Assembly: GCA_950097015.1 (NCBI GenBank)
Contig: CATNEN010000001.1
Span: forward strand, 8,923,001 to 8,987,000
Length of the DNA stretch: 64,000 nt
Direction: 5' to 3'
Origin: Macrostomum hystrix
Lineage: Eukaryota > Platyhelminthes > Macrostomidae
Below, piece after piece: positions 22,801-33,638 of this stretch; positions within the stretch are counted from its first letter, which is position 1; each line of letters opens with the position of its first letter. The translations under genes and the position numbers were made by a program. Below the pieces are notes generated by a model, which did not search any database, had not been told where the DNA came from, and worked only from the letters and a program-made list of their open reading frames with translations.

Positions 22801-25800
22801 TGAGGGATTATAGAGGATTATGACCAATAAATATTGAGGGATCATAGAGGATTATGACCAAAAAATATTGAGGGATCATAGAGGATTATGAGCAATTCAT
22901 TGTGGAGGGTTCATAAAGGATTATAAAAAATGTTTTAGTGAAAAATAAACGACTAAAGAGATTGTTAAAACTGTTGGTGAAAATTCTTGACCACCCGTTA
23001 CCAATGAAACGCATGGAGGCGGTACATAGGTTTCAGTGAATAATTACCTCATCGGGCATCACCTTATCATGGTTAGTAATGTTCAGCTGCTCCAACACTT
23101 CTTCGTGTGGAGTTAGTTTGCCTTCAATAACTAGCAGGCGACTGTCCAATGCATCCCAGTGGTGGCTGATTGGATAGCGACCAGATAGGTCTCGCGCTTG
23201 CGCCTCCTTGTCACTGGAAGTCGAATTAAAAGTGTGATTTTTAATATTAAACATTTCTTGAACAGCTTTGCCTACAATCCTGCATCAGCAATAAAGAGCT
23301 CACATTTAGATTTGGAGTCTTCTAGAAGGATTTCCCTAAAGGGATTTCCCTAAATGGATTTCCCAAAAGGGATTTCCCAAAAGGGATTTCCCTAAAGGGA
23401 TTTCCCAAAAGGGATTTCCCTAAAGGGATTTCCCAAAAGGGATTTCCCTAAAGGGATTAAAGTTTTTTTCAAAAAATCTTTCAGAACACAATCAAAATCT
23501 CACCGATCAATATTTCTGTCATTTTCGTCGTGCTCAGAGCGGCCAGTGCGCAAATTGAAATAAGTGACCGTGTCCATCTCGACGTCCCAGATGTAGACGC
23601 GCGGATCAACGGTGAGGTCGTCTAGGACGCAGACAACGCTGACGCAGGTGCCAGTCGAGTTGACAGCCACTGACTGGATGGTGGCGTGTCTCGGCACGTG
23701 CTCGCTGATAAATTTTTCTCCGCCGTGCGCCTTGGCTTCTCGTCGGCTCAGATCGAACAGTCGAATCACTCCGCGGCTTGAACCGGCCACCAGGGTGTGA
23801 CCGTTGATTGTGAAACACAGAGGCTCGCCGTGGTTGTCACTGAAGGCCAACTGCTGCTTCACTGTGCCCTGGACGTTGGCGAGGGTTGGATTGGGCGACG
23901 GTAGATTGTTAAATAGGAGAGGGAAGATAGGAGAGGGAAGATAGGAGAGGGTAGATAGTAGAGAGTAGATAGGCGAGGGTAGATAGGAAAGGGTTGATAG
24001 GAGAGGGTAGATAGGAAAGGGTAGATATGAGAGGGTAGATAAGAAAGGGTAGATATGAGAGGGTAGATTCGAGAGGGTAGATATGAGAGGGTAGATTCGA
24101 GAGGGTAGATAGGAGAGGGTAGATACGAGAGGGTAGATACGAGAGGGTAGATATGAGTGGGTAGATATGAGAGGGTTGATAGGAGAGGGTAGATATGAGA
24201 GGATAAATAGGAGTGGGAAGATAGGAGATGGTAGATAGGAGAGGGTAGATAGGAGAGTAGGAGTAGGGAAATCCCATAGTGAAGGCCAATCAGAAGCAGC
24301 ACTCACCTGCAGAGTCCGCACTTGTATCTTGTTAGTCTCAGAGGTGTACACATTCTGGTCGTAGATGTCAATCTGACTGGCCTCGCACTGGTATTGTCCC
24401 ACCTGTTTCAGCAAGCTGTTAGCTGACACAGCCGTGTCGGCGCCAACCGTCGGTGACAGAAGTTCGTAGGAGGTGACGGAACGCCCGTCTGAGCAGACAA
24501 GATGAACGCCCGTGGTTCGAACCTGGCGCAGTCTAGATTCCATTTTTAATTCGGTAAATAGATTCGAATTAAAATTGGCTAAATAGAGAGAGCTTGGACC
24601 GGTTTGAACAGCACACAATCCGTTGCCATAGTGACAGCTGGCTAGCTGTTCGTTAACAATGTACACATCTGAGACGGCGTTCAGTCCCAGCAGTTGGTCC
24701 GAGGTGCCCCAGGTCAGCTGACTGACATTCGATCTGACGAATAGCGGCGGCTGCAGCTGCCACTCCTCTTCCGGTTCGTGCGGAGCCGAGCCGTGGATTG
24801 GGTGATACTTCCAGAATGCCAACTGGCCTGTCTGGGTGCCGGCAGCCAGCACCTGCGGATGGTAGGTGGGCAGATATGAGATGGTAGGTGGGGAGATATG
24901 AGATGGTAGGTGGGGAGATATGAGATGGTAGGTTAGGGGATATGAGATGGTAGGTGGGGAGGCATGAGATGGTAGGTGGGTAGGCATGAGATGGTAGGTT
25001 AGGGGATATGAGATGGTAGGTGGGGAGGCATGAGATGGTAGGTGGGGAGGCATGAGATGGTTGGTTAGGGGATATGAGATGGTAGGTGGGGAAATATGAG
25101 ATGGTAGGTGGGAAGATATGAGATGGTATGTGGGGAGACATGAGATGGTAGGTGGGGAGATATGAGATGGTAGGTGGGGAGATATGAGATGGTAGGTGGG
25201 GAGATATGAGATAATAGGTGGGGAGATATGAGATGGTAGGTGGGGAGATATGAGATGGTTGGTTAGGGGATATGAGATGGTAGGTGGGGAGATATGAGAT
25301 GGTAGGTTGATAGTGAACGGAAGCTATTGAGTGTCTTGCTAAAAGACACAACTAGTAACAGAAGAATCAGGAATCGAACCCCCGACCTTCAAGTGAGTCC
25401 GAATAAAATAGCCATATTTGACAAATATGTAATCAGACCTGCTTCTTAGCCGAATAAGCGATAGAAGTGACCTGCACATTGGGATCATAACCCATGCCGT
25501 CCTGCATAGCCAGAGTATAATTATCCTCGGTGGCAATGTCCCAGAACCGAACCATGCTCTCGCCGACAGCCATAGCCAGCAAGGTCTTGCCGGCCCAGAT
25601 GATGTCAGGCTTGGGACTGCGGCAGGCCAGTTTAAATTTAGTCAACTCCCTGGCGGAGCCGTTTGGCGAGATGCTGTGCTGGCAAAGCGAGCCGCTGTCT
25701 GTGACGCTGATCAACAAGTTGCGCTTCTGATGATACAACAGACGCTTGACGGCTCCTTCGGTGTTGAATAATAGTTCGCAACGACCGTGCTCGTCTAGAT

Positions 25801-27744
25801 AGTGCACTGAGCCGTTCAGGGTACCGACAAAGAAGCAGTTGGCTTCAATTGGGCCGGCGTGACCCGTCATGGTGGCTCCGCCGGCGGGGTGGCCGCCGCG
25901 ACTGGCGCCCGCGTTGTGGGAGGTGAACAAGTCGAGGGCGCGCTCGTCTCCGCTGACTGCCAGCTTGGCCAGAGTAGACAGGTCGCTGCGAGGACGAGGG
26001 TTCGATTCGGAAGGTAAGGCAACGCGCGGCATGTTTGACAGATGGATAGAGCTTGTGTACGTAATAAAAATAGTAATTCATTACACCTGCCCCAATAGGG
26101 CCGGATGTGCAGCCGACAGCCCAGCCGCAGCTATTGCGCGGCGCATCTGAAGGCTGCGTACGGCTGTTCAGTCCATGGACTGGGGACGACGCCACAACCA
26201 CCCTCAAATTACCCCTGCTGATGCTGGCACCCATTTAACAGCTGAGTGAACTGAATCAATACAGAGTTAAGTATCTAGCTAAAGGACAAAAATTGTTCCA
26301 GTGGAGTCGAGAATCGAACCCCCGACCTTCAAGCCGTGAGTCCGACGCTCTAACCACAAGGCTACGACCTTTCCCCACCTGACAAAAAATCACTCACAGG
26401 CCATCTTCACTGCCGCTCACTGGCTGCAACAGGATGGACACAACTGCGCTGGTCACCTTAGCCGTGTAGTTTGGGGCCGGCTGAGGCTTGCCCTTCATGT
26501 CCAGCTTCCATTGGTAGAGGGTGCCAAACTAACAAATTAATGAAACATTATCAATATCAATATTCATATATAAAGGACCGATTTTAATTTGAAAAATACT
26601 GATTATAACAAAACTGAAAAATAGTCTCACATTGTCTCCAGTAAGCAGGCGAATACCTTTACCATTGAAGGCCAGTTCTCTAATTTCTGATTTGTGAATT
26701 GGCGCGAATTCAAACAGTTGTTTTTCGCGCTCATTCCAGACTGTAGCCTCGCCACTCTCCCAGCCGCAAACCAGGATTGGCTTCACTGGGTGCCAGGCGA
26801 TACAGGTGGGTGCGCATGGCTTTGCCATCTCAGAGTCTGTGATTCGCTCACCCTATGAAATAATTTAAATATTGAGTTATACAAAAGGCTACAAAAGGTT
26901 GAATATATGTTTGAGACTGAATGGCAGGCTCTTATTACAATTTTTTTACTTAAGAAAAAGTAAAATACAAAAAGTAACTAATTTCATCAAACTGGTATTA
27001 TAAAAAAACGAATTTTAGTTGATATACTCAAGGAAAAAGTAAGCGTTTAAATAAAAGAAAAAGAACATGAAAAAATGTAATTTAAAGAAATAATATTTTT
27101 GTAAAAACCTAAAGAAATATATAACTTAGCTGTACTTTCTTTTGATTTAATTAAAGACAAAATAAAACTGGAAGAAAGCTAGATTTTTTAGACTGTAGTA
27201 TGTTAGTGATTATATGTTTGGATAAATAATTATTATATGAATATAAATAAATACATTTAAATATAAAATACTAAAAAATATATTTTTCAATTTTTGTTGA
27301 ACTATTCTAAGCTTCAAAAGCACCTCAAAATATATGTACAGTGCACACAAAATTCCCAAATAACAAAAAAACTAGTAAGTGTTTTAGAATTTTAGTTTCT
27401 GATACTTATGGCCCAACTCGAAGCAAATTAACTATAAATGCGACTATGGAATCCAACTACAAGTGCACTAATTCCACAACATTGTTCTACTTTTGCAGTC
27501 CAAAAATGAATAAACTTGAAACAGCGCAAGAGGTTTAGAATTTGAGTAAATTTACCAAACACTTCATCGTAGTAGATATCAAACTCAGACGAATAAAACA
27601 TACCTCATCTTTAAAGAATAGTACTGCTCCTCCGACATTTGAATCGTACGTTGCCACAGCTAAATATTTCAGCTTTTCGTGCCATGCTATGCAAACTATG
27701 TTTCCTTTGTTGATTTTAATTTTTTGATCAAAGTAAATCGACAT
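13872..27744 (-). CDS. IFT140: IFT140, core subunit of intraflagellar transport complex A
   Basis: IFT-A protein for retrograde transport and ciliary entry of membrane proteins, acting at the ciliary base and axoneme. Fourteen coding exons: 27604-27744, 26631-26852, 26398-26528, 25439-25985, 24307-24852, 23504-23868, 23048-23213, 21824-22147, 18340-18954, 17681-17839, 16037-16780, 15000-15142, 14776-14920, 13872-14078. Phases are consistent throughout and give about 1484 residues; human IFT140 is about 1460. The N-terminal half (to about 700) is the WD40 region (motifs CIAWHPVKP, MVRFWDIA, IRLFDLSRREAKAH, IWDVEMDTVT). From about 770 on come helical TPR-like repeats with family signatures (PYYYFTVRP, KLIKSESVWQNMARMCVKT, KQKEIYVMAANYLQ, ILEEMKSRL). 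The C-terminus is acidic, as in homologues. The donor of exon 4 (GTCTGA) is weak. The exon 11 acceptor was chosen at AAG before GGG (16780) to keep frame and family alignment. Nearly every intron carries its own minisatellite. Confidence 0.97.
14105..14765. repeat. 40-bp minisatellite, IFT140 intron 13
   Basis: About 16 copies of a 40-bp unit containing AATGGATTGCTAGTCTAGCC and TCCAATGAGTCAAGGAATAC. Early units use an AATGAATAAAACGG variant; later units alternate AATACAATGG and AATACTATGG. It fills the intron between exons 13 and 14, starting about 26 bp from the acceptor. Confidence 0.95.
15420..16015. repeat. 19-bp minisatellite, IFT140 intron 11
   Basis: Degenerate tandem copies of a 19-bp unit, AAGATTCCAAGAAACTCAG, with a larger duplicated block (15440-15560 resembles 15660-15760). 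It lies between exons 11 and 12. Confidence 0.9.
16865..17545. repeat. ~36-bp minisatellite, IFT140 intron 10
   Basis: Tandem copies of a unit containing CCAGGATTCTCGAATCCCAA and ATCATTTTTAATCC, decaying toward 17540. It lies between exons 10 and 11. Confidence 0.9.
18060..18300. repeat. Short degenerate repeat and four E-box palindromes, IFT140 intron 9
   Basis: About five ~24-bp copies of an AAGAAATCACTCGATCAACA-like unit (18105-18210). Four CACGTG hexamers follow at 18213, 18237, 18257 and 18281, each flanked by TCACGTGA or a close variant; GTCACGTGAC occurs at 18235-18244. Confidence 0.75.
18966..21768. repeat. 20-bp minisatellite array of 2.8 kb, IFT140 intron 8
   Basis: About 140 copies of a 20-bp unit, AGGTAGACTCACTAACTAAC, with few variants (CTG for CTA, AATA for ACTA, ATTAAC). 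A handful of 1-bp insertions (AGGTAAGACTC near 20200, 20600 and 21040) recur inside a larger repeated block, showing higher-order amplification. It makes up almost the whole intron between exons 8 and 9. Confidence 0.97.
22250..22905. repeat. 34-bp minisatellite, IFT140 intron 7
   Basis: About 19 copies of a 34-bp unit containing GACCAATAAATATTGAGGGA and TCATAGAGGATTAT. It lies between exons 7 and 8. Confidence 0.95.
23325..23460. repeat. 14-bp palindromic minisatellite, IFT140 intron 6
   Basis: Alternating CCTAAAGGGATTT and CCCAAAAGGGATTT units give about seven perfect GGGATTTCCC palindromes in 120 bp, 45 bp from the exon 6 donor. Confidence 0.9.
23869..24306 (-). repeat. IFT140 intron 5: 14-bp minisatellite, stop-free in the coding frame
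   Basis: The intron is exactly 438 bp (146 codons). Its core (about 23895-24265) repeats a 14-bp unit, GAGGGTAGATAGGA-like. On the sense strand it is pyrimidine-rich and has no stop in the reading frame that joins exons 5 and 6, so retention would insert 146 Leu/Ser/Tyr/Pro-rich residues without breaking the frame. Donor GTGAGT and acceptor GTCCAG are both normal. Confidence 0.85.
24855..25308. repeat. 22-bp minisatellite, IFT140 intron 4
   Basis: About 20 copies of a 22-bp unit, AGATATGAGATGGTAGGTGG plus GG. On the sense strand the unit is pyrimidine-rich (CCACCTACCATCTCATATCT), and the array runs directly into the exon 5 acceptor, forming its pyrimidine tract. Confidence 0.93.
25318..25402 (-). 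mobile_element. Truncated tRNA-derived SINE, IFT140 intron 4
   Basis: On the minus strand it contains CTTGAAGGTCGGGGGTTCGA followed by TTCCTGATTCTTC and GTTGTGTC...CAAGACAC, a B box plus the start of a SINE body. The first 23 bases match the longer SINE at 26.0-26.4 kb. The A-box half is missing. Confidence 0.65.
26042..26378 (-). mobile_element. tRNA-derived SINE, IFT140 intron 3
   Basis: On the minus strand from 26378: a tRNA-like head with an A-box region TAGCCTTGTGGTTAGAGCG and a good B box GGGGGTTCGATTC. It is followed by a body with CAGTCCATGGACTGAACAGC and an AT-rich tail (AATGAATTACTATTTTTATT). It fills about 330 of the 412 bp of intron 3 and ends about 57 bp before exon 4. The anticodon-like region is not assigned. 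Confidence 0.75.
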
Positions 27745-29518
27745 GGTTAATAAGGTACTTAGTTATATTGCGATTGTTCTGCCTGATGAATGACCGACAT
27801 TAAATGGAGAAATATGCGCGGTTTAAATTATGGAATGCCGTATCAAATGTAAATAACTGTTTTCTAGAACTTGTGCGAATTAAAACAAATCTGAAGAAAA
27901 TGTAGTCAACTTAAATAAATAACCAACAGAAAAAAATTAACGCCTTTTACAATAATAACTGCCAACATAAGTAAGTAAGAAACATACTGCTTGCTATTAT
28001 TTGCTCTATGTTCATCCTAAACACCAACAATGAGAAAATTACGACTATCACGTCGAGCTAGATACGTTAAGCCACAGATATAAAAACTTTTTACATTTTC
28101 CCGCTTAAAGTTAATTATGACACTAGCATTCCTTTCTGTAAAGTTCAACATCACCCGCGAGAAACATAAAAACTGATAATTTGCGATCTTAAAAAACCTT
28201 TCATGAGTATAGTTTTACATGCTCTGCTGCTAAAGAAACTTCTAGGAATCACGCTTGGATATTTCTCAAAAAAAATTGTGCAAATATATCTGCTGTTTTT
28301 TCCATAAATTTTTTCATTCCTTAGCTTAGCTTTCGAGTTACCAAAGGGAAAGGCTGATGTCTGAAATACTTATCATACTATTGTAAGCAGCAGAAATCAT
28401 AGAAACTGAAAAGATCACCACCATGCAATGATCGTCGTTGAACGAAATCACTATATGTGACCATCTGTTCAATGCGTGCACTCAATGCAAGTCTCCGTTG
28501 GCCGAGCCCTGAGCCTGAGCTCAGCCCGCAACCGAGCCCGCCGGGGCCGTGTTCTGATTGGCCCGACCTTGACAGTAAGCCAATTCAGGGCGGAGGGGTG
28601 GGTGTGATCAATAATCATTATTAACATTTTAAGTTTCCAGAAATACTTTTAAGACTAAAATAACATTTGGAAGGTGCTAGGGGCTTTCTGAAAATAAAAA
28701 CTGACATTTAGAGGTGAAACACAAGTCAACAAGAACCAGAGTGAACCAGAACCAATGGGATGCGGTGTAGGGGTGGGTGTTTTGAGTTTTCCGTGTTATA
28801 ATTCACCTCATGATGTGTTCCCGGCTTCCCATGCCACTTTAACATCTGCCTCAAAATTGACTGAAGGTAAAACTGTCAGGCTAATAGGGTAATAAAAAAG
28901 TTATTACCTATATTTTCCGTTAATCACGCCAGTAAAAGCCTTAACTTTGGGAAAAGTACATTAGACGTTCAAAATACTCTCAATGATAATGATTGTAATT
29001 AGACAAGACGTTTTTAATTAGGGCCAGTAATTTAGTAGTTATCAGAATGTATTAAAGGTAGTCAGATTAGCAACAGCTGCTTTTTTATTCATGGAAGAAT
29101 ACTCAAGTTATACTCGTAGTTGTTCTTGCTCCATGTTGGAATACGACGAGGTCAGATTAATTTGCAACATTGTCTACCTACTTTATGCGTGCCAAATATT
29201 TTCCGAACTTGAGTCATAGATGAAGCAGCCCGTACTACTAGCATCTCGGCCTATTTAATTGAAATATTTAAGTAATAAATAAGAAAATAAGATAATGTAC
29301 GAGTAATAAAAGTGACAACACAAATCACACGAATGGTATCGCATACAGGACACACACGGGGCACTGTAAAGTAACAGTTTAACTAGAGGCATGAGTACAA
29401 TAAATCAATTGTCGACTCGTAAGATTATTTGGACATACATATTATATATAAGAAGTATTTGACGACTTAAATATCATCACGGCGTCAAAGCATATAACAT
29501 GCAAACGAAGCAATGAAA
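27745..29518. other. Intergenic region upstream of IFT140
   Basis: About 1.8 kb between IFT140 and the glycosyltransferase stop. 39 nt before the IFT140 ATG there is a TTCATCAG acceptor-like site (27783-27784, minus). A GC-rich patch at 28490-28610 carries inverted CCAAT motifs (GATTGG, CCAAT) and could be promoter. The rest is AT-rich with no gene seen. I did not find an RFX X-box. Confidence 0.45.
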
Positions 29519-31336
29519 CTAGTCTTCGTCCATTCGCATCGGCAGGTGTAGCACGTAGGAGCGAATATTGGCGCCCTCGCACCGCGTCAAATCCTTGTCT
29601 GTCATTCGGAGCCACGGCTGACAGCCGCTACCGTCGGCTTCGTAGCTGACGGGCGGTGCGAAATAGGAGGCCGGCATGACGCAAACCCGACGCGACGATC
29701 CGCCGTCCTTGAAGGTGTGCAGAGTGCGTTCCACAGTGCGGGCCAATAGCCGACCATCGGCCACTGATGTTACACCGGGTGGAAGGGACTGTCGTCGCCA
29801 GGCGATGTCATGGATGAGTTTCAGCAGCCGAAGCCACAGCTGGTGGCCCGGCTTGCTAAACAGAAAATTTGTCGCAATATTGCCGCCAGAACCTGACGAG
29901 GCGCTGAGTGCCACACCGCAGTCGACTAGCAGGTGCTCGAAGCTGCGCAGACATCGACTGTCAAGGTCCGCATACACGCCGCCATGTACGTACAGGTAAA
30001 GATAGCGAGATGCGACCAGCCGCTCACTGCGCTTCGTCAGCAGGCGATATGTGGAGCGAAACCAGGGCGCGGAGTCGCGAACTAGACGCTCGTTGTCAGC
30101 CTCAGTCCATAGGCGGTGCCGCCAGCCGTGCATGCAGGACTGCCAGCTGAGCTGCCACGATGCGGCCTGGCGCGAAGCGGCTGCTCCTATCGGAGCTGGC
30201 GCGGACTCGAGCTGCTGATGAACGGTGCGCCAGCTTCTGACCAGGACGCGTTGATTGGATGCGACCGGCGATCTTGGAAGCGGCGCTTTCACTGAAGAAC
30301 CTACGGCCCGCGCTGCCGATGTAGGAATCTGACAATGGAGGCAGCGTAAGAAGTGAGAGATTAATTTTTCTTATATTATTTAAAAGGATTTGCAAGGATA
30401 AGGGATCTTCTAGCACATTAATTAGAGCTTCAAAAATTCTAAACGAAATTTTATTTCCTTCAAAAAGGACGCTTCGTTCTACGAATATCTTTTGATTCAG
30501 TTAACCAACCTGTAAAATGGGTGCAGCATCACACTAACTGTACATCTAGGTGTAAATTCTATCCTATTTTATCACTACTGTAGGGATTAGAAGAAATGTA
30601 TTTCAGTACTATTTCTGTCAGTTGTCACTCATGATAAAAATGCTCATAAATTCTTTTAAATAGACAGTTGTGAAGCGATACAACTTCATATGCAACCCAA
30701 GCCAGCTAGCAAAGGCACAGGTTTTGTTGAAGGTAGAATTGCATTTTCGTCCTAGCTAGCAGGCAAAGCCCCGTATTTTTTCTGTACATGAGCAAACAAT
30801 AAACGATGTTTCCTGGTGAAGTTAAGGCCGGTAGAAAGAGAAGGTAGTGCGCAAACAAAGCCGATAATTTTTTACTTCAGTATCCAGCTCGATTTCGTTC
30901 GTTGATTATGCAGTCTTTGGTTCGGTCAGTAAATACTTTGCAAATCCAATCGTACGAACCATATAGGTGTAATCCATTGTTAAACGGAAGCCTCTTAATG
31001 GACAGATGAAAATTCTGCCCGCGCCTTCTCTGAAAACACGCTGGCTTAAAAGGCCTAGAATCGATTTCGCGTTAATGTTTATAGTATATTGCAGCAGTTC
31101 TGCAGCTCTGCAATGAGCAGGCAATGGCGCGGCTGGCTGTTTGCTCTAGCAAAACAAAGCGCTCTCTTTGCGTGCACTTTTATTCCCAAATACATGGACT
31201 GAGGCCAAACCTTCAACTGTCCAGTAGTGGCGGATCTGGAGTACGCAGCCAGGTAGTAGCAGAGTCCAACTCCGGCAAGGATGAAGCCGAATACCAGCAG
31301 GTGATGCAGTTGCAGCCTTGCAAGCCTGCGCCTCAT
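29519..31336 (-). CDS. Type II membrane glycosyltransferase with DxD motif (Gly_transf_sug / OCH1-like fold)
   Basis: Two exons: 31211-31336 (42 codons) and 29519-30328 (269 codons plus TAG), 311 residues. Donor is GTTTGG and acceptor TTGTCAG, phase 0. Residues about 11-31 form a single hydrophobic segment after an Arg-rich start (MRRRLARLQ), the layout of a Golgi signal anchor. The catalytic region carries HRLWTEADNERL (about 113-124) and YVHGGVYADLD with DxD at 163-165, the nucleotide-sugar/metal motif of the family that includes yeast OCH1, IPC mannosyltransferases and alpha-1,4-GalT/GlcNAcT. The closing part (NFLFSKPGH) also fits. Donor sugar and acceptor are not predictable. A CTCAG acceptor lies 23 nt before the ATG. 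The second exon is GC-rich. Confidence 0.88.
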
Positions 31337-32095
31337 GTAACTGATATGCAGGCGGCAGCTGAGAATATTAAACAGCCACCTAACTAGACTGCTTGGATGA
31401 TGCTTTGATACTTTCGAACGAATCTTCTTTTACTTGAAGCACCTCGAACTTAATCCGGGCGCTCGATAGGTAATATTTAATAATAAATAGACAGTTTATA
31501 TCTAAGCCGTTGCTTTTCGAAAACTTTCTCAGAGGCAAACGCGAGCTGTCGAGACTTGGTACGGTCGAAGAGGATTTGCATGAGTGGGAGAAGGTCGGAG
31601 GAAGAGGAGATGAAAACGGCTGAGCGATGCCGTTCCACCAATGGACGCCTACAATCCAATAAGTGCTCAGGCTAGGCTAAGGCCATTGTTCTCAGTATTA
31701 AAGAGAGTGGGGTAGAAAAAAGAGTAGCAGCAGTGCATCTTTCCCATGGCATATTCTTAATAATGCAGTTCTGTATTGCGCTAGCTCTTCAGGAACAAAA
31801 GCATACTAACTTCTGCTCACCTGTATAGTCAAGAAGACTCTAAGCAACTCTACAGCAATCCCGAATCTACATTGTCAAGCTCAGACTTCATAGACCCAAT
31901 TTTTTTATTTAGTAATTTTTTTTTATTGCAATCAATAATTATAAATTACAGGGCCGAGGAACTGTTGACACTGACATATGAACTGACATATTATTTACGA
32001 AATTACCATTAACTTTGAGCACACACGACTGCTAGGAAGCAGTGCACACTATCACTGGGACTTGGTGTTGGCTTTCGTGGTGTGAATTCCATCAG
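31337..32095. other. Intergenic stretch, no gene seen
   Basis: Upstream flank of the glycosyltransferase. Short ORFs on both strands lack domains. Confidence 0.4.
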
Positions 32096-32345
32096 CAGCA
32101 TAGCCTAAGTTTTTTTCTAGGGGGCGCCTCTGGGGGCGCCACTACCAGGGAACCGATTAGGGGGACGCCACATAGTTCTTCAGCAGATTAGGGGAGGGCG
32201 CCACATAGTTTCGATAGCTGATAATGGGGGCGCCACATAGTTTCTTCAGCAGATTAGGGGAGGGCGCCACATAGTTTCGATAGCTGATAATGGGGGCACC
32301 ACATAGTTTCGACAGCACAAATTAGGGAGGGCGCCACAGTTTCGT
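32096..32345. mobile_element. Repeat block related to the MITE at 5.8 kb
   Basis: It opens with ATAGCCTAAGTTTTTTTCTA, then GGGGGCGCCACTACC (identical over 15 bp to the minus strand of the 5.8-kb minisatellite unit). Then come alternating ~36-bp units of GGGGGCGCCACATAGTTTCG type. It looks like one end of the same MITE family with its own internal amplification. Confidence 0.55.
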
Positions 32346-33540
32346 CAGACGATTGGCAGTCACTTCGCAAACACCATTTAAAAATTGATGAGAAACACTA
32401 ACTCTTTAATTTAACAATTTTAACATCAAGCTGCCAGTTTATTCATACAAAGTTACACAAAGCACTACAGCTTACAGTGAAATGCCAAGGTCAATGCAAA
32501 GAAAACTTCTTATCTGTTTTGGTTACCGTACTAGTAAACAAACTGAAGCCTCCTTCAACTGCAAAAATGATGGCAAGCAAATGAATGCTTATATTTTATT
32601 TACTGGGCAGATGCAGACAGCATAAATCCGCGGAGGGTGTGAGTAAAACAATAACAGAATGAGAATTCTAGGGGCTCAACAATGGGACTCTTTTCCGCTT
32701 AGTTACCCGGGCGAGGTTCCAATACAAAAGTTTGAGCACAATAGACAGATGTCAACCACAATGACGTTAAAACTAGTCTACCTTAAAGCATAAACTATTG
32801 AGCACTAATCAGTGCCTGATGCATTATGCAGCAGCAAGTGCTGGGCAGTAGAATTCCAGGGTTGGATTGCTGAGAGATTGAGCGCTTTGGTATGGCTGAC
32901 TCACAGCTGCCACGCAGGGCGTGGTAGGTCTACTGGCATTGAAATGAGCAGATCTTGAGAAATAGTTCTCAAGCTGATTTACTTGAGATCTCTGGAATCG
33001 AGCTCGGCCTTAGCAGTTATTCAGAGTGTGTAGCTATGCGGTTGCGCTTCATCAATATCAAACGCCCCGGAGTCGAGGCTTGATGATTGACTTTGCTGAC
33101 TTCAATACACATCACACTCTGGCCGCTCAAGCACTGGTCTACAGCGTTTTAGGTGATGTCATGTCAGAGCTTGGCTATCCTCCTGATCGTTAGTTGGTTG
33201 CTGAATGGTCTGCGCTTGCCATGTTGCTCCAAATTATGCGCGTTCCAGAAGACTATTTTATTTACTAAGTCATTCAAGGTATGCCTTGTGGTCAAGGAGG
33301 CACCAATTTTCACAATATTATGCTTAACGAGACTTATTTTGAAGTTGCTGTTATTGTTTTGAAAAAGTATTTTTTGAAGTTACTTTTTCAACTAAAACGT
33401 ATTGATGTGTTGTAGTCTGCTGAGCAGCCTCCAGGCAATCTGAGGAGTCAGCGCAGCCCTGGTGCTGTGGGAGTAGGAAGTCTGCGGTTACCCGTGCACA
33501 CTCACCTCCGCTCGCCACCCCCTCCCCTTTCTCTCTCTTG
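32346..33540. other. Intergenic stretch, no gene seen
   Basis: About 1.2 kb with only chance ORFs. The G/C content rises around 33400-33540, just before the candidate exon. Confidence 0.4.
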
Positions 33541-33546
33541 TTCCAG

Positions 33547-33638
33547 CTCTGTCTGCGCACTGAGTCATATTGCACGCCATGGTGCAATCGCTTCGGTTCG
33601 GAAGAAGACTGGCAGAAGAACGCTCAAATGCTCCTACT
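33547..33638 (+). CDS. Candidate first coding exon of an unidentified plus-strand gene
   Basis: A pyrimidine-rich tract ending TTGTTCCAG (33546) is followed by 32 nt and GCCATGG, a good initiation context (ATG at 33579). Twenty codons (start MVQSLRFGRR) run to ACT and donor GTAAGT at 33639. I cannot find the next exon or a homologue, so a chance arrangement is possible. Confidence 0.35.

Noticed and set aside
23606-24302. Leu/Ser/Tyr/Pro-rich minus-strand ORFs in other frames
   Set aside because: Products of the pyrimidine-rich intron 5 minisatellite; only the frame joining exons 5 and 6 matters.
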